Assembly (NCBI RefSeq): GCF_964656455.1
Contig: NC_135725.1
Coordinates: forward strand, 51,157,688 to 51,221,687
Reading direction: 5' to 3'
Source of the DNA: Halichoerus grypus
Lineage: Eukaryota; Chordata; Mammalia; Carnivora; Phocidae
DNA: 64,000 nucleotides
Numbering within the stretch: the stretch's first letter is position 1; the number at the start of each line of letters is the position of its first letter. Below are positions 11,716 to 21,875 of the stretch, piece by piece. Under the pieces are notes generated by a model that was not told the DNA's origin, did no database searches, and was given only the letters and a program-made list of their open reading frames with translations. The translations under genes were made by a program, and so were the position numbers.

Positions 11716-12132
11716 CTGAGTACAGCATTTAGCACACTTTATCAACATCCTCCATGCTCACAATCAAGCATTTCGGCCAAGTTCCAGATTCATTTTCAAG
11801 GAAAATCCTTTTGATTGAATTTTAAGTTTTATATTTTAAAAATCGGATTATTCAGCCATAAGAAACAATCGTCCACAATAGCCAAACTGTGGAAAGAGCC
11901 AAGATGTCCATCGACAGATGAATGGATAAAGAAGAGGTGGTATATATATACAATGGAATATTATGCAGCCATCAAAAGGAATGAAATCTTGCCATTTGCA
12001 ATGACATGGATGGGACTGGAGGGTATTATGCTGAGCGAAATAAGCCAATCAGAGAAAGACATGTATCATATGATCTCACTGATATGAGGAATTCTTAATC
12101 TCAGGAAACAAACTGAGGGTTGCTGGAGTGGT

Positions 12133-12152
12133 GGGGGGTGGGAGGGATGGGG
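12133..12152 (+). other. G-quadruplex motif 1 in L1 3' UTR
   Basis: The run order is G6-T-G3-A-G3-AT-G4, which satisfies the four-run rule with loops of one or two bases. It lies in the first 3' UTR module of the carnivore L1. Confidence 0.85.
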
Positions 12153-12372
12153 TGGCTGGGTGATAGACACTGGGGAGGGTATGTGCTATGGTGAGTGCTG
12201 TGAATTGTGTAAGACTGTTGAATCACAGGCCTGTACCTCTGAAAAAAATAATATATGTTAAAAAAAAAAAAGAAGATGATAGCAGGAAGGGAAAAATGAA
12301 GGGGGGGAAGTCGGAGGGGGAGGTGAACCATGAGAGACTATGGACTCTGAGAAACAAACTAAGGGTTCTAGA

Positions 12373-12393
12373 GGGGAGGGGATGGGGGAGGGG
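12373..12393 (+). other. G-quadruplex motif 2 in L1 3' UTR
   Basis: The run order is G4-A-G4-AT-G5-A-G4, a very stable predicted quadruplex. It lies in the second 3' UTR module at the position corresponding to motif 1. Guanine-rich 3' UTR tracts are a known recurrent property of mammalian L1. Confidence 0.9.
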
Positions 12394-12557
12394 TTAGCCT
12401 GGTGATGGGTATTAAAGAGGGCACGTATTGAATGGAGCACTGGGTGTTATATGCAAACAATGAATCATGGAATACTACATCAAAAACTAATGATGTAATG
12501 TATGGTGATTAACATAATAAAATTTAAAAAATGCAAAAAGAAAAAAGAAACAATCGT

Positions 12558-13469
12558 TACTTAGCACACATTTGCAAGTCCTTAGCCACTTTTAGATTTA
12601 AGAACTCACCTCTAGTTTCCTATTCAATAAGTTAACCACATACATAACAGAGTATTAGCACAGGAGTGTCAGTACTGTAATTATTAACTTATAAAGCCCT
12701 TCAATAACATCATTTCACACTGATATAGAATTGTGTTTTGTGAGCAAAGTTCTTTGGCGTTAGGATTTTTATATGTGTGTTCTTTATAAAGTAATATTCT
12801 AACATAGTCTTTCTAGCCCTATGTTCTCTATAAATAATTATTAATAATAATTTTATACATTCTGGGCAAAATGTCAGAGGATATTGCTGAAATTTTCACA
12901 ACTTTTCAGAAAGAATCACTGAACCAGATTGAAAACTTTCTAATCTGGAAGACAATGCTACAGGAATGGTAAGAGAGAAAATGCTATGTTAAGCTTTAAA
13001 AATAGTTTTCTGGGGGGGTGGAGAATTATCAGGTTGGAGAATGGGCCCACATGAAACAAAATACAGAAATGTAAAGTTTCTATGAAAATAATCAGCCAAA
13101 ATTCATAAAAAGGATGCATCAGTTTTCCAATTTGTGTCATGGTTTTAGTGGGGAAAGTGAAAAAGCCTGCTATTGCCATGACTCTGCATCCCATCTTCAG
13201 ATCAATGCTTTTCCTGGCAATAGTCCAGTCCAGAGAAAAAGCAGCATCTTGTTTAAAAGAGGAATGAAACGGTGTATAAGGCGGCCAGAAAAAAAAAATC
13301 TTCAGTAAATAAGTCAGTATGTTTTATCATGGGAAATTAAGACCCTAACACTTCCCCTCTCAAAAAAATCATATCGAACTAAATTGTGATAGTTTAACAA
13401 TCACACTGTCATTCACTGAGGAAAGGAAGGTGTAAATGGGGAAAGAAAACAAGCCAACACCTTTTACGA
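12558..13469. other. unassigned sequence
   Basis: No repeat or exon is recognised. Opposite-strand frames at 12958-13194 and 13114-13308 overlap each other and have no recognisable domain. A G7 run lies near 13012. Confidence 0.4.
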
Positions 13470-13672
13470 ACCTATGGTTTCCTAGGCTTTTCCCAATATA
13501 TTACCAAATGCTCACAATATGCCCTGAAGATACACACAATTTTATCTATATTATCAACGAAGAGAAGGTCATGAAGCAGACTGCTCCAAGACTACTGGAC
13601 GCTCAATGTCACAGGCAAAACACCAGGCAAGGTGTGTAGGACTCCTGTCCACCTACTCTACAACCCTGGATA
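13470..13672 (+). mobile_element. MIR SINE, diverged
   Basis: The pattern 'aatatattaccaaatgctca', then 'gaagagaaggtcatgaagca', then 'caggcaaaacaccaggcaag', then 'ctactctacaaccctgg' follows MIR from its middle through its right end. Open frames at 13436-13639 and 13632-13874 run through it and are therefore unlikely to be genes. Confidence 0.65.
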
Positions 13673-14301
13673 CTCTGTGAAGGAAAAAAGGAAAGACAGT
13701 AACACAGATAAAATACTTTCATCAACGTTGATACTGATGGAGGCGGAGTTCAGGGAAAGAGACAAAAATCTCCCCTATTTGTTTCTGATTCTACCTGGGA
13801 TATCAGCTTTTATTTCGACAGTGGACACGCCACGAGCATGGGTGAGAAACAAGTTGTTGAGGATGGATTACTGAGACTGATTTCAACATGAATGTAAAGA
13901 GCTGCGTCTGAAAGCCGGGGAGGAGGCAAAGATCTCCAGGAGTCCGAGTGCGAGGGAGCACACTGCTTTGGAAGTGAAAGCAGCAAAACCCAAATGTTAC
14001 ATCTGGTCAAGACCTGTGAGTCAGAGGCAATGAGTGAGGCATGAATTCCGAATACATTTGATTATGAGGTATCTGATTTCTGGTATTTCTTCACACTTAA
14101 ATAAATTATGTTACGATTTCAGGGGCTGAGAATGACCCCTGGGTATGTCTTGGGTCAAAAAAGCGATGATCTGCTTTTCTTTTATAGAAAGAAAAGAAAA
14201 AGTTCTCATCCAAAGATCATTCTTCTTGGCCTCAGTATTTGTATTTTCATTACTTCTTTAATATTGCCTCTTCTTCTTACCTGGCCAAATATAGCTGAGC
14301 A
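13673..14301. other. unassigned sequence with open frames
   Basis: Small frames at 13632-13874, 13810-14010 (reverse) and 14108-14326 have no recognised domain. The last one runs into a SINE. A lysine-rich patch followed by a hydrophobic patch in the 14108 frame is not accompanied by splice signals I would trust. Confidence 0.35.
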
Positions 14302-14518
14302 TGGGGTGCCTGGGTGGCTCAGTTAGTTAAGCATCGGAGTCTTGATTTCAGCTCAGGTCGTGATCTCAGGGTCCTGAGATTGAGCCCCACTCAATCTCTC
14401 TCCCCCTCTCCTTCTGCCCATCCCCTGCCCCCCCTTTGCGTGCACATGGGCACTCTTGCTTTATAAAAAATATATATTTATCTATGTATCTATACATATA
14501 GATAGATAAATATAGATA
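14302..14518 (+). mobile_element. CAN SINE with GATA-type tail
   Basis: It begins GGGGTGCCTGGGTGGCTCAG and carries the older 'cttgatttcagctcaggtcg' variant. Instead of the usual AAATAAATAAA tail it ends in a TATC/GATA-rich tract (about 14466-14518). A diverged target duplication, atagctgagca upstream and acagccgagca downstream, closes it. Confidence 0.92.
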
Positions 14519-15284
14519 CAGCCGAGCACATTCAGACTAGTTAAGTGCCTGACCAAATTTGACATCGCCATGAGGGAATCTTTGGAGGCAAACTATACGC
14601 TTAGGTGCCACCACCATTACCCACTCTAAAGCATCATTTCCACTCAGCTAATCCCTCCTGGAGACTGACAATGTACAACTGAATGCCAATTCCATTTTCC
14701 CTGAAAAGCTCTACTGAGAGGCACACGGACACTAATAAAAATTTAAAGGGACAGACCAAGGAAATTTATCAAGACTCCATGACCTGTCTTGATGGGTATG
14801 ACTATTCTTAATGAATATGAGGTCTTGCAAGTGAAATTATCTCAACAGTCTGAGAGGTAACAGGGAACCAGATCCTGTAGAGCCTTCTAAGATTCTAAAA
14901 ATTACCTTTTCTACTGGAGGTTTGAACAATGGAGAGACATGCTATAACTTTAATTTCGAAAGAATTATTCTGGTTGCTAGGTTGACAGTAAATTGGGAAA
15001 AGTGGGACAAGAGTAGGAATACCAGTTAAAGAGTGAGGCCATTACAATGTCCTAGATAGAGGGTGATTGCTGCAAGTGTTTGAAATCTGGAAAGAACAGA
15101 ACTTTGTGGCAGAGAATAAGGTAAGGATACAGTCTGAGGATCTGGGGTAAAAGGTCCAATGGCAACTGCCAGTGACATTGACCCTCCCTCTGGGGCAGTA
15201 GGGCTCCAGACGCAGCAACAGAGGAACTGAGTAACTGGTCAGGTCCAACTGCTTGTAACTGGCACAGGTCTACATAACTCTGCC
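14519..15284. other. unique sequence with an unassigned old repeat
   Basis: From about 14860 to 15150 the order 'agagccttctaagattctaa', 'agaattattctggttgctag' and 'attacaatgtcctagataga' resembles a common ancient mammalian interspersed repeat that I cannot name confidently. The rest shows nothing recognised. Confidence 0.35.
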
Positions 15285-15660
15285 CATTGATTACACAAGC
15301 CTTTTCAGATCTTCTCCTCTAGAATCCAGTGTCTCTTTCCTTCCATTTCCCTCCTTTGAATCCTACTCATACCTGAATGTGTCCCTCAATATCACCTCTT
15401 TAATGAGCCTTCTTGACCACAACAGCAAGATCTGCTCTCTCGTTCCTCTGAACTACCCAAGTACTTTGTAAGAACCACATTTTCTTTTCATTTATAATCT
15501 TCCATACCTCTTCCTTATGACCTTATTAACCAAACATTGAATGACCATGTATTCTGTGCCTGGCTTCACATTATATAGTAAAACCTCTAACAGCACTTCA
15601 TCCTGTACCTTGAACATGGGAGGCCCTTAAATAAATGAAAAAATGAATAAAGAAGATGGG
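15285..15660 (+). mobile_element. L2 LINE fragment
   Basis: A pyrimidine-rich body contains 'gtccctcaatatcacctctt', 'taatgagccttcttgaccac' and a terminal 'cccttaaataaatgaaaaaa' block. This matches the L2 order from mid-3' end to terminus. It is ancient and non-coding. Confidence 0.8.
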
Positions 15661-16107
15661 AGAGTAACTCAAGTTCGCTAACTTCTAAGCATATGTTCCC
15701 TCCTTTACCCAGTACCTCAGAAAATTCAAACATTCTTTCCTCTATAGGTAGCAAATTAGCTTTTTTAAAATAGGCCTTAAAACAGTAAATGTACATCAGT
15801 TTGGATAATTGGACCTACTCCATGCAACAATTTTTATAGAGTAAGGCAATGCACGCCAACTGAACACCTTTTAAACCACTTAGTCTATAGAAGAATAAAT
15901 TATGCCTACATTAATTCAGTTTTCTTTATCTGTAGATTCTGAAAAAAACATAGATGTAATTAAAATACTGATGATCCAATAGAAATGATTCCCACATCAC
16001 CATACAGGGGCCCCATTTGTCACCTCTGTTTCTGAGAACCACTCAATCTTTACTTATTCTTAACAACTCATAGAAAAATCCTTCAAAGAAACAGCATTAT
16101 TAGGCAT
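15661..16107. other. unassigned sequence
   Basis: A stretch around 16005-16050 ending 'tctgagaaccactcaatctt' hints at the end of a hAT MITE but is too short to assign. Nothing else is recognised. Confidence 0.35.
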
Positions 16108-16290
16108 TCAGTGTTCATTAGGTTCTAATACTTTATATGTATTAGCTCTAGCCTTAAATTATCCATTGAGGTAACTGATATTTTTCACCTTTTACTAGTT
16201 GAAGAAACTGAGCCTAGAGAGCTTCAATAATTTTCCTAAGATCACATACCTAGTAAATGAGAAAACTCAAAACCATTTTGTATCTATACA
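16108..16290 (+). mobile_element. MIR SINE
   Basis: Landmarks are 'gaagaaactgagcctagaga' near 16201 and 'cctaagatcacatacctagt' near 16235, with the left 'atgtattagctctagcctta' part before them. It is diverged but the order is complete. Confidence 0.85.
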
Positions 16291-18117
16291 CTTTCTTAGT
16301 TGTAAACATGAAACTCCAAAGGTCTACTGTTACAGTCCTTAGGAAATAAAGCTTCCTACTCTAGAGGAAACGTCAAATTATCATTCAGAAAAGCAACCTA
16401 CTGGCTTTCCTTTTTCATCTGGCCCTAATAACTGGAATTACTTGGAAGGTGTTATTTTTGTATTAGTACTTTAGGCCTTAAATTGAAAACAATAAATCAA
16501 AAAGAACCTTGTTTTATGCAAAACACTTGAATTGCATTAAGTTACTAAAAGCCTACATGTCATATGAGGCTGATTTCCATGGAAAATAAATACGAAAATA
16601 GGGCTAAATGTCTAAAAATAATGCATTACAACTAAAAGGAATACCACCAAGACTCACGGAAAGGGGGATACATATTTCTTTGTCATTTATAGGAAAAAGG
16701 TGTGTACAATTCATTTCAATTAATCACCTTAAAGGAATTTAATAATTCCCCAATTTGATAACCATCACATAAAAAGACATTTTAAAAGCGTTTTGTGTTT
16801 AAAAAGCATTTAAAAGAAATTGCGAGAACCCGTCTCAATGAAATATGAACAATGTCAAGTAAACAGCAATGAAGGTCATGGATTTTCTTAGTAGTTTAGC
16901 AAGAATTAGACTAGAAAATTCTGAGAATAGAATCATCCACTGATAGTATCTCCTAGTTTTGAGGACTTCAGACATGACTCATGGGATCATTCATGTTGTA
17001 ACCTTTCAATAATTCAAATGGAAACCTACATATCATTTTCCATTCTGTGTCCATGCACTCAATTTCAAGTTTAGAGCCTTTCTCAGAGTCCCTGACTTTC
17101 ATTTTATTGTTAATAAGGTGGAGAATTTTAATTATCTAGAAATACTTGCAAAACATTTTTGTGAGAAAAACACTCAGAAAACCATACCTAGAAGTTCTGT
17201 GTATTACAGTTAGGGGGCAAGTGACTCTTCCGTGTCCTTTGATCACCCTAGAGGGATTCAATATTGCTAGCAGTAAGTAACTGAAATCCCAGCCTCTCTT
17301 CCAGGAAGAAGCAAGGGGTGTGGTGTAGAAAAAGGGTAAGTGAGCTGGAGAGGCATTTCCACGGGGTTGACGGAGATTTTCAGTATTTAGAGGGTAAGAG
17401 CCTCTAGGGGAGTTTTAGAGTATGAGAGATTTGGGATGGAGAAACCACAGACTAAGAATTGGTGCTATGGGTTCTAATTCAGATCTCCTTTACTGTGCTT
17501 CAAGAAGTGCAATTCAAGTTTAAGAAAGAACACTGCTCTTAGTTGCCAGACTATATTTTGCATGTGACAATACAGGATCTGATCTGCCTGGGACCTCAGC
17601 TAATACTCAGTCCTTGTGATTAGAGAGGTCACCATGGTGACAGTCATTGCCGTATTAGTGGTTTATTCAATTCTTCTGGTCTAACAAATCAGTTCACACT
17701 ACAAGCATTTCAATGGCTCATACCTTACCAAAGTGGTATTATTCCAGAGGTTGGCCCTTGAGGCATTAATGGAATTAATGGAACACAGCTAAGTACAAGA
17801 GGTGGGGTACAGGTAAGGAAACAACATCTGGAGCCTTCTCCAGTCTTACCCTAACCTCCACTCCTTAGACACTGACCTCCAGGCTTTGAATCTTCCCTTC
17901 AGAATACCGAACTCCCAGGGTGGAGTCAGACTCTGGGATTTCATCAGGAAGGAGAAGTAAAAGCAGCTCCCAGTCCATCACATTGTGACTTACCTGAAGC
18001 CAATCTTGCTGTGGGTTCTCTGAGATCACCTAACTAATTCCATCACCTGTGTTCTGGTCTCCTTAGATACGGTTAACATCTTCCTTAAAACTTCCTTAAA
18101 ACTCATCCCTGAGTTAG
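16291..18117. other. unique stretch, no gene seen
   Basis: There are 1.8 kb without a recognised repeat, exon or RNA. It is moderately AT-rich, and a small imperfect duplication of 'attaatgga' lies near 17766-17779. Confidence 0.45.
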
Positions 18118-18135
18118 CCCAGGCCTAACCATTTT

Positions 18136-18323
18136 TTTAAAGATTTTATTTATTTATTTGAGAGAGAGAGACAAAGAGAGCGAGAGAGAGCATGAGAGGG
18201 GAGGAGAGGGAGAAGCAGGCTCCCCACTGAGCAGGCAGCCTGATGCCGGGCTCAATCCCAGGACCCTGGGATCATGACCTGAGCTGAATGCAGACCCTTA
18301 ACTAACTGAGCCACCCAGGCACC
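18136..18323 (-). mobile_element. CAN SINE, antisense
   Basis: The reverse complement has the head, B box (gggattgagcccg) and TTTATTTATTTATTTG tail in antisense. A perfect 18-base duplication, cccaggcctaaccatttt, lies at 18118-18135 and 18324-18341. The duplication is undecayed, so the insertion is not very old. Confidence 0.96.
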
Positions 18324-18341
18324 CCCAGGCCTAACCATTTT

Positions 18342-19529
18342 GCCCCAGATGACGCTATCTCTGAATCTTAGGCTCCAACCTAATCCCCATACTCTAAGGT
18401 CTGAAACCAAGCCACTGCCTGGGGTCCTACTTGGCAGGTGAGTATTTCTCAGGTCTGTAATCAGAGATTGTAAAGAAGTGATTTCTAAAATCCTTGCAAA
18501 TCCTAAAGCTTATTACCTATTTCAGATACCAACAGTTTGCCCAAACAACCACAGACTTTTCCTACAATTTTAGGTGCCTATTAAAAAACCTGTTTTATCA
18601 TTTACAGTCCCAGATCTAGACCCTTCTTTGACTGAAACCAAATTATAACAGAGAAATATGTCTCGATTCTAATGCAGGACTTGTGACAATCGATGAATTA
18701 ACATAAGATTTGTGAATTTCTTTGAGCAATGTGAAAAAAAGACTTATTGTTTCATTATTGTTGTGGAATTACAATTTCTTACATTTGACATCCGAATTAA
18801 AAGTACCTGAGCCCTAAGGGGGGAAATCTCATTAAGATTTATACGTTATCAATAATAGAAATAGTTTTAAAAAATAATGACCTTGCTAATCTCTGCATAA
18901 ATATCATGTACTTTCCAGGTTCCTCTGCTATAAACTTTTATCAAACACCAAGGACACTATTTGAGCTTTGCAACTAGGATGGTGCAAGGAGTGAAGAATA
19001 TTAGAAAACATCAAGATCCCTTTCTTTATCTTGCAGACCTGTCTAGGATCTGCCTCTCTCCTTCCCCCTCTCCCTCCTTCCCTTGTTCTTCAGAGTAAGA
19101 AGAATATGGCTTTTTAGCAGAAGAGATGGAATGACCAGTGACCATAAATTGCCCTTGCTGGTGGAGGGTTAGGGAAAGTCTAAAAAATTAAAATCTACCA
19201 ACAAATTAACAAATAATAATGTAATCTATTATTTCCTTATTTCCTTTTTATTAACTCCTCCACAAGGGGTTCAAGCAAGTGGCCTCAGTTACCTAACTGA
19301 CCTTCACGTTCAGAAACTTCCATTTGACAATGATAAAAGAGCTACCGAGAAGTCAGGTAACTCAAAAGGAGACACCAAAGTAATAGTGGCTAGGCCCAAA
19401 GTAATAGAACTACTTTGAGGTAATACAGAGTTAGGAGGAATCCTATCCTGGGGCTTTCAGGGTACTGGTTAAAGAAAGTTACAGAATTTTAATTCTCTAG
19501 GTTCATCGTCATCATCACCATCACATCAA
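18342..19529. other. unique stretch, no gene seen
   Basis: No repeat family or exon is recognised. A short pyrimidine-rich run lies at 19053-19085. Confidence 0.45.
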
Positions 19530-19735
19530 GCTTATTTAGTACTTTGTAACATTTAAAGCACTTCCGCACACTGAAATTATTTGAGCCTCTCAAAAACTAA
19601 GTATTATTAGTGTCCCCGCATTATACATGAACAAAGGAGTTTCCAAGGGGTTTGGTGAGTGACCCATAACAGGGTCACAATAGTGAGTGGCAGACCTAGG
19701 AAGAGCATTCAGGTTTTCTGGCTCTTTGCTAGGAT
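19530..19735 (+). mobile_element. MIR SINE
   Basis: It runs from 'acatttaaagcacttccgca' through the core to 'gtgagtggcagacctaggaa', the canonical order of MIR on the plus strand. The A-tail is absent, as is usual for this family. Confidence 0.85.
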
Positions 19736-19774
19736 GGTATTATTAAATTTAAGAATACATACAATGCAACTTGC

Positions 19775-20290
19775 AGATTTTTATAATATCCTTTATCAGG
19801 TTGAGGAAGATCCCTTTTATTCTTAGATTTTGATAGGTCTTATTATATAAATGGGTGTTGAATTGTGTCAAATGCTTTTTCTCCATTGACTGAAACAATC
19901 ATATGACTTTTTCTCCTTTACCTTGTCAGTATGATTAGACTGATTGTTTAAAATATTTTTTAAGTATTTTATTTATTTATTTGAGAGAGAGAGCATTAGA
20001 GGGAGAGGGAGAAGCAGGCTCCTTGCTGATCCTAGGACCTTGGGATCATGACCTGAGCCGAAGGCAGACACTTAACCAGCTGAGCCAACCAGGCGCCCCG
20101 ATTGTGTTTAAAATATTAAAACAACCTTGCCTTCCTGGGATGATCCTTACTTCACATGATGCTTTGTCCTTTTTATAGATGCCTCTATTTGATTTGCTTA
20201 TACTTTGTTAAAGATTTTTAAACATATGTTCTTGAGAGATATTGGTCTGTACTTTTCTTGTTATGAGCATGTCGATACAGGGATTGTAGC
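19775..20290 (-). mobile_element. old antisense L1 (ORF2), first piece
   Basis: In reverse complement this is the reverse-transcriptase part of L1 ORF2. Plus-strand landmarks are 'ctgaaacaatcatatgactt' near 19890 and 'ttgagagatattggtctgta' near 20233. It is interrupted by a SINE (19961-20099) and continues at 21030-21180 beyond a younger L1. It is full of stops and inactive. Confidence 0.85.
19961..20099 (-). mobile_element. CAN SINE, antisense, internally shortened
   Basis: The reverse complement begins GGGGCGCCTGGTTGGCTCAG. The element lacks the segment between the CT-rich part and the B box ('gagaagcaggctccttgctg' joins directly to 'atcctaggaccttggg'), so it is about 50 bases shorter than its relatives. 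Target duplications are gattgtttaaaatatt upstream and gattgtgtttaaaatatt downstream. Confidence 0.93.
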
Positions 20291-20309
20291 AGCTCCCTAA
20301 AACCAAATT

Positions 20310-21015
20310 TCTTATTTTCTAATTCTTGTTTGCCTACAATTGACACACAGTGTTATATTAGTTTCCTCACACATTATTCTACACTCATCATTAGTGTAGC
20401 TACACTACAACTCACTCTCTTTCCTATGCTGTACCTTTTATTCCCATTATTTGTTCATTCCTTAACTGGAAGCCTGTATCTCCTATTCCCCTTCACCCAT
20501 TTTGCCCAAACCCCACATTCCTCCCTTCCAGCAATCATCAGTTTGTTCTCGGCAAAGCCATCTTGATAAAGAGGAACAAAGCTGGATGCATCACAATTCC
20601 AAATTCCAAGATTTACTACAAAGCTGTAGTTATCAAAACAGTGTGACACTGCACAAAAACTGACACACAGACCAAGAGAACAGAACAGAGAGCCAGAAAT
20701 AAACCCATGCTTATGTGGTCAATTAATCTATGATAAAGGAGATAGGAATATACAATGGGGAAAAGACCGTCTCTTCAATAAATAGTACTGGGAAAATGGG
20801 ACAGCTACAGACAAAAGAATGAAACTGGACCACTTTCTAACATCCCACACAAAAATATACTCAAAATGGTCTAAAAACCTAAATGTGAGACCTGAAACCA
20901 TAAAACTCCTAGAAGTGAACACAGGCAGTTATCTCTTTGACATCAGCTGTAGCAACATTTTTCTAGATCTGTCTCCTGAGGGAAACAAAAAGCAAAAATA
21001 AACTCTTGGAACTTC
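20310..21015 (-). mobile_element. younger L1 with inverted 5' part (twin-primed)
   Basis: 20310-20545 is an L1 3' UTR in antisense (plus-strand landmark 'cctatgctgtaccttttatt' near 20421). 20546-21015 is a piece of L1 ORF2 in sense (landmarks 'atgggacagctacagacaaa' near 20796 and 'gacctgaaaccataaaactc' near 20889). This head-to-head arrangement is the known product of twin priming during L1 integration. It splits an older antisense L1. Confidence 0.8.
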
Positions 21016-21029
21016 ATAAAACAAAATGA

Positions 21030-21180
21030 AGAATGTTTCCTCTTCCTCTTTTTTTCTGGACTGATTTGTCTAAGAGTGATCATTTTTATCTATTTAAATT
21101 TCAGACAGAACTCACCAAGGAGGCCATCTGGGCCTGGAATTTTCTTGAGGAGAATTCTAATTATTTAATAAATTTCTTTT
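21030..21180 (-). mobile_element. old antisense L1 (ORF2), second piece
   Basis: The segment containing 'acagaactcaccaaggaggc' and 'catctgggcctggaattttc' is the antisense continuation of the L1 interrupted at about 20290. In the ancestral L1 the two pieces are nearly adjacent, so the 0.7 kb between them is an insertion. Confidence 0.8.
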
Positions 21181-21289
21181 AAAAAGATGTAAGGGCTAAC
21201 CTGATTTATTATCACCATATGCAAGAGGATTAGTCTGATAGCAGGCACTCTGTCTTACTGGAACTAGACCTTCAGAGTGATCTTTTGAA

Positions 21290-21875
21290 GAAAACACTGG
21301 ATCAATCTATGCCTCTGATTTAGGTCATTTGGTAGTTTTCCACTGTTTGTAGGCTAAGACTCAAAAGATACAATGTGGTCAGCAGGATCCTCTATGTCTT
21401 CTGCTGTCCCTCCCCCGGCAAACATGCTCTGTTACTTGATCTTGCCCTCCACACACCGGTTTTCTTTCAGTTCTTCAAAGCAGCATGCTTCTTGCTCACT
21501 CCAAGCATCTTCATGTGTGCCCCTCTGCCAGCAACACACGAACACCTCTCAAATTCCCTCAGCTTACAACTTCCAGTTCATATTTCACACAGCATATCCA
21601 AGTCCACTTCCTCAGGGAAGCCTCCCCTGATAGGTCTGACTACATCAAGTGCCTCTGTTCTTGACTTTCAAAGCTCCCCACTGATTTACTTCCAACTTGC
21701 TTCTGTGTTAGTTTATAACCATATACTCATATAATTAATGTCTATCTCCCCACTAGACTAAACACTCAGTGAGATCTGGGATTGTGTCTATTTTATTTCT
21801 GAGGGTATCTTGGGATCTAGTACACTAATAACTGGCAAAGAGAGCTTAAGTATTTATTGAATGATTAAATGAGAA
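21290..21875 (+). mobile_element. L2 LINE fragment, long
   Basis: A pyrimidine-rich body ends in 'tctccccactagactaaaca' near 21746 and the terminal 'agtatttattgaatgattaa' block near 21850, the signature of the L2 3' end. The 119-codon and 85-codon overlapping frames at 21375-21734 and 21373-21630 lie entirely within it and are not genes. Confidence 0.88.

Larger units (their letters stand above)
11860..12557 (+). mobile_element. young 5'-truncated carnivore L1 with target duplications
   Basis: A perfect 13-base duplication, aagaaacaatcgt, lies at 11860-11872 and 12545-12557 and brackets a 672-base L1 3' end. The body starts inside late ORF2 ('ccgacaga'-type region, here tccatcgacagatgaatgg) and runs through a long 3' UTR to an A-rich tail. 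The 3' UTR has two related modules (12103-12260 and 12349-12535), each with a G-rich run array. The ORF2 end is still readable for about 90 codons (11815-12087 includes it). It is the best preserved L1 in the window. Confidence 0.95.

Noticed and set aside
11815..12087. 90-codon frame that looks protein-like
   Set aside because: It is the surviving C-terminal end of L1 ORF2 in the truncated carnivore L1, not a host gene.
21375..21734. 119-codon open frame, serine and leucine rich
   Set aside because: It lies wholly within an L2 LINE and overlaps a second frame (21373-21630) in another phase; the pyrimidine-rich DNA explains the composition.
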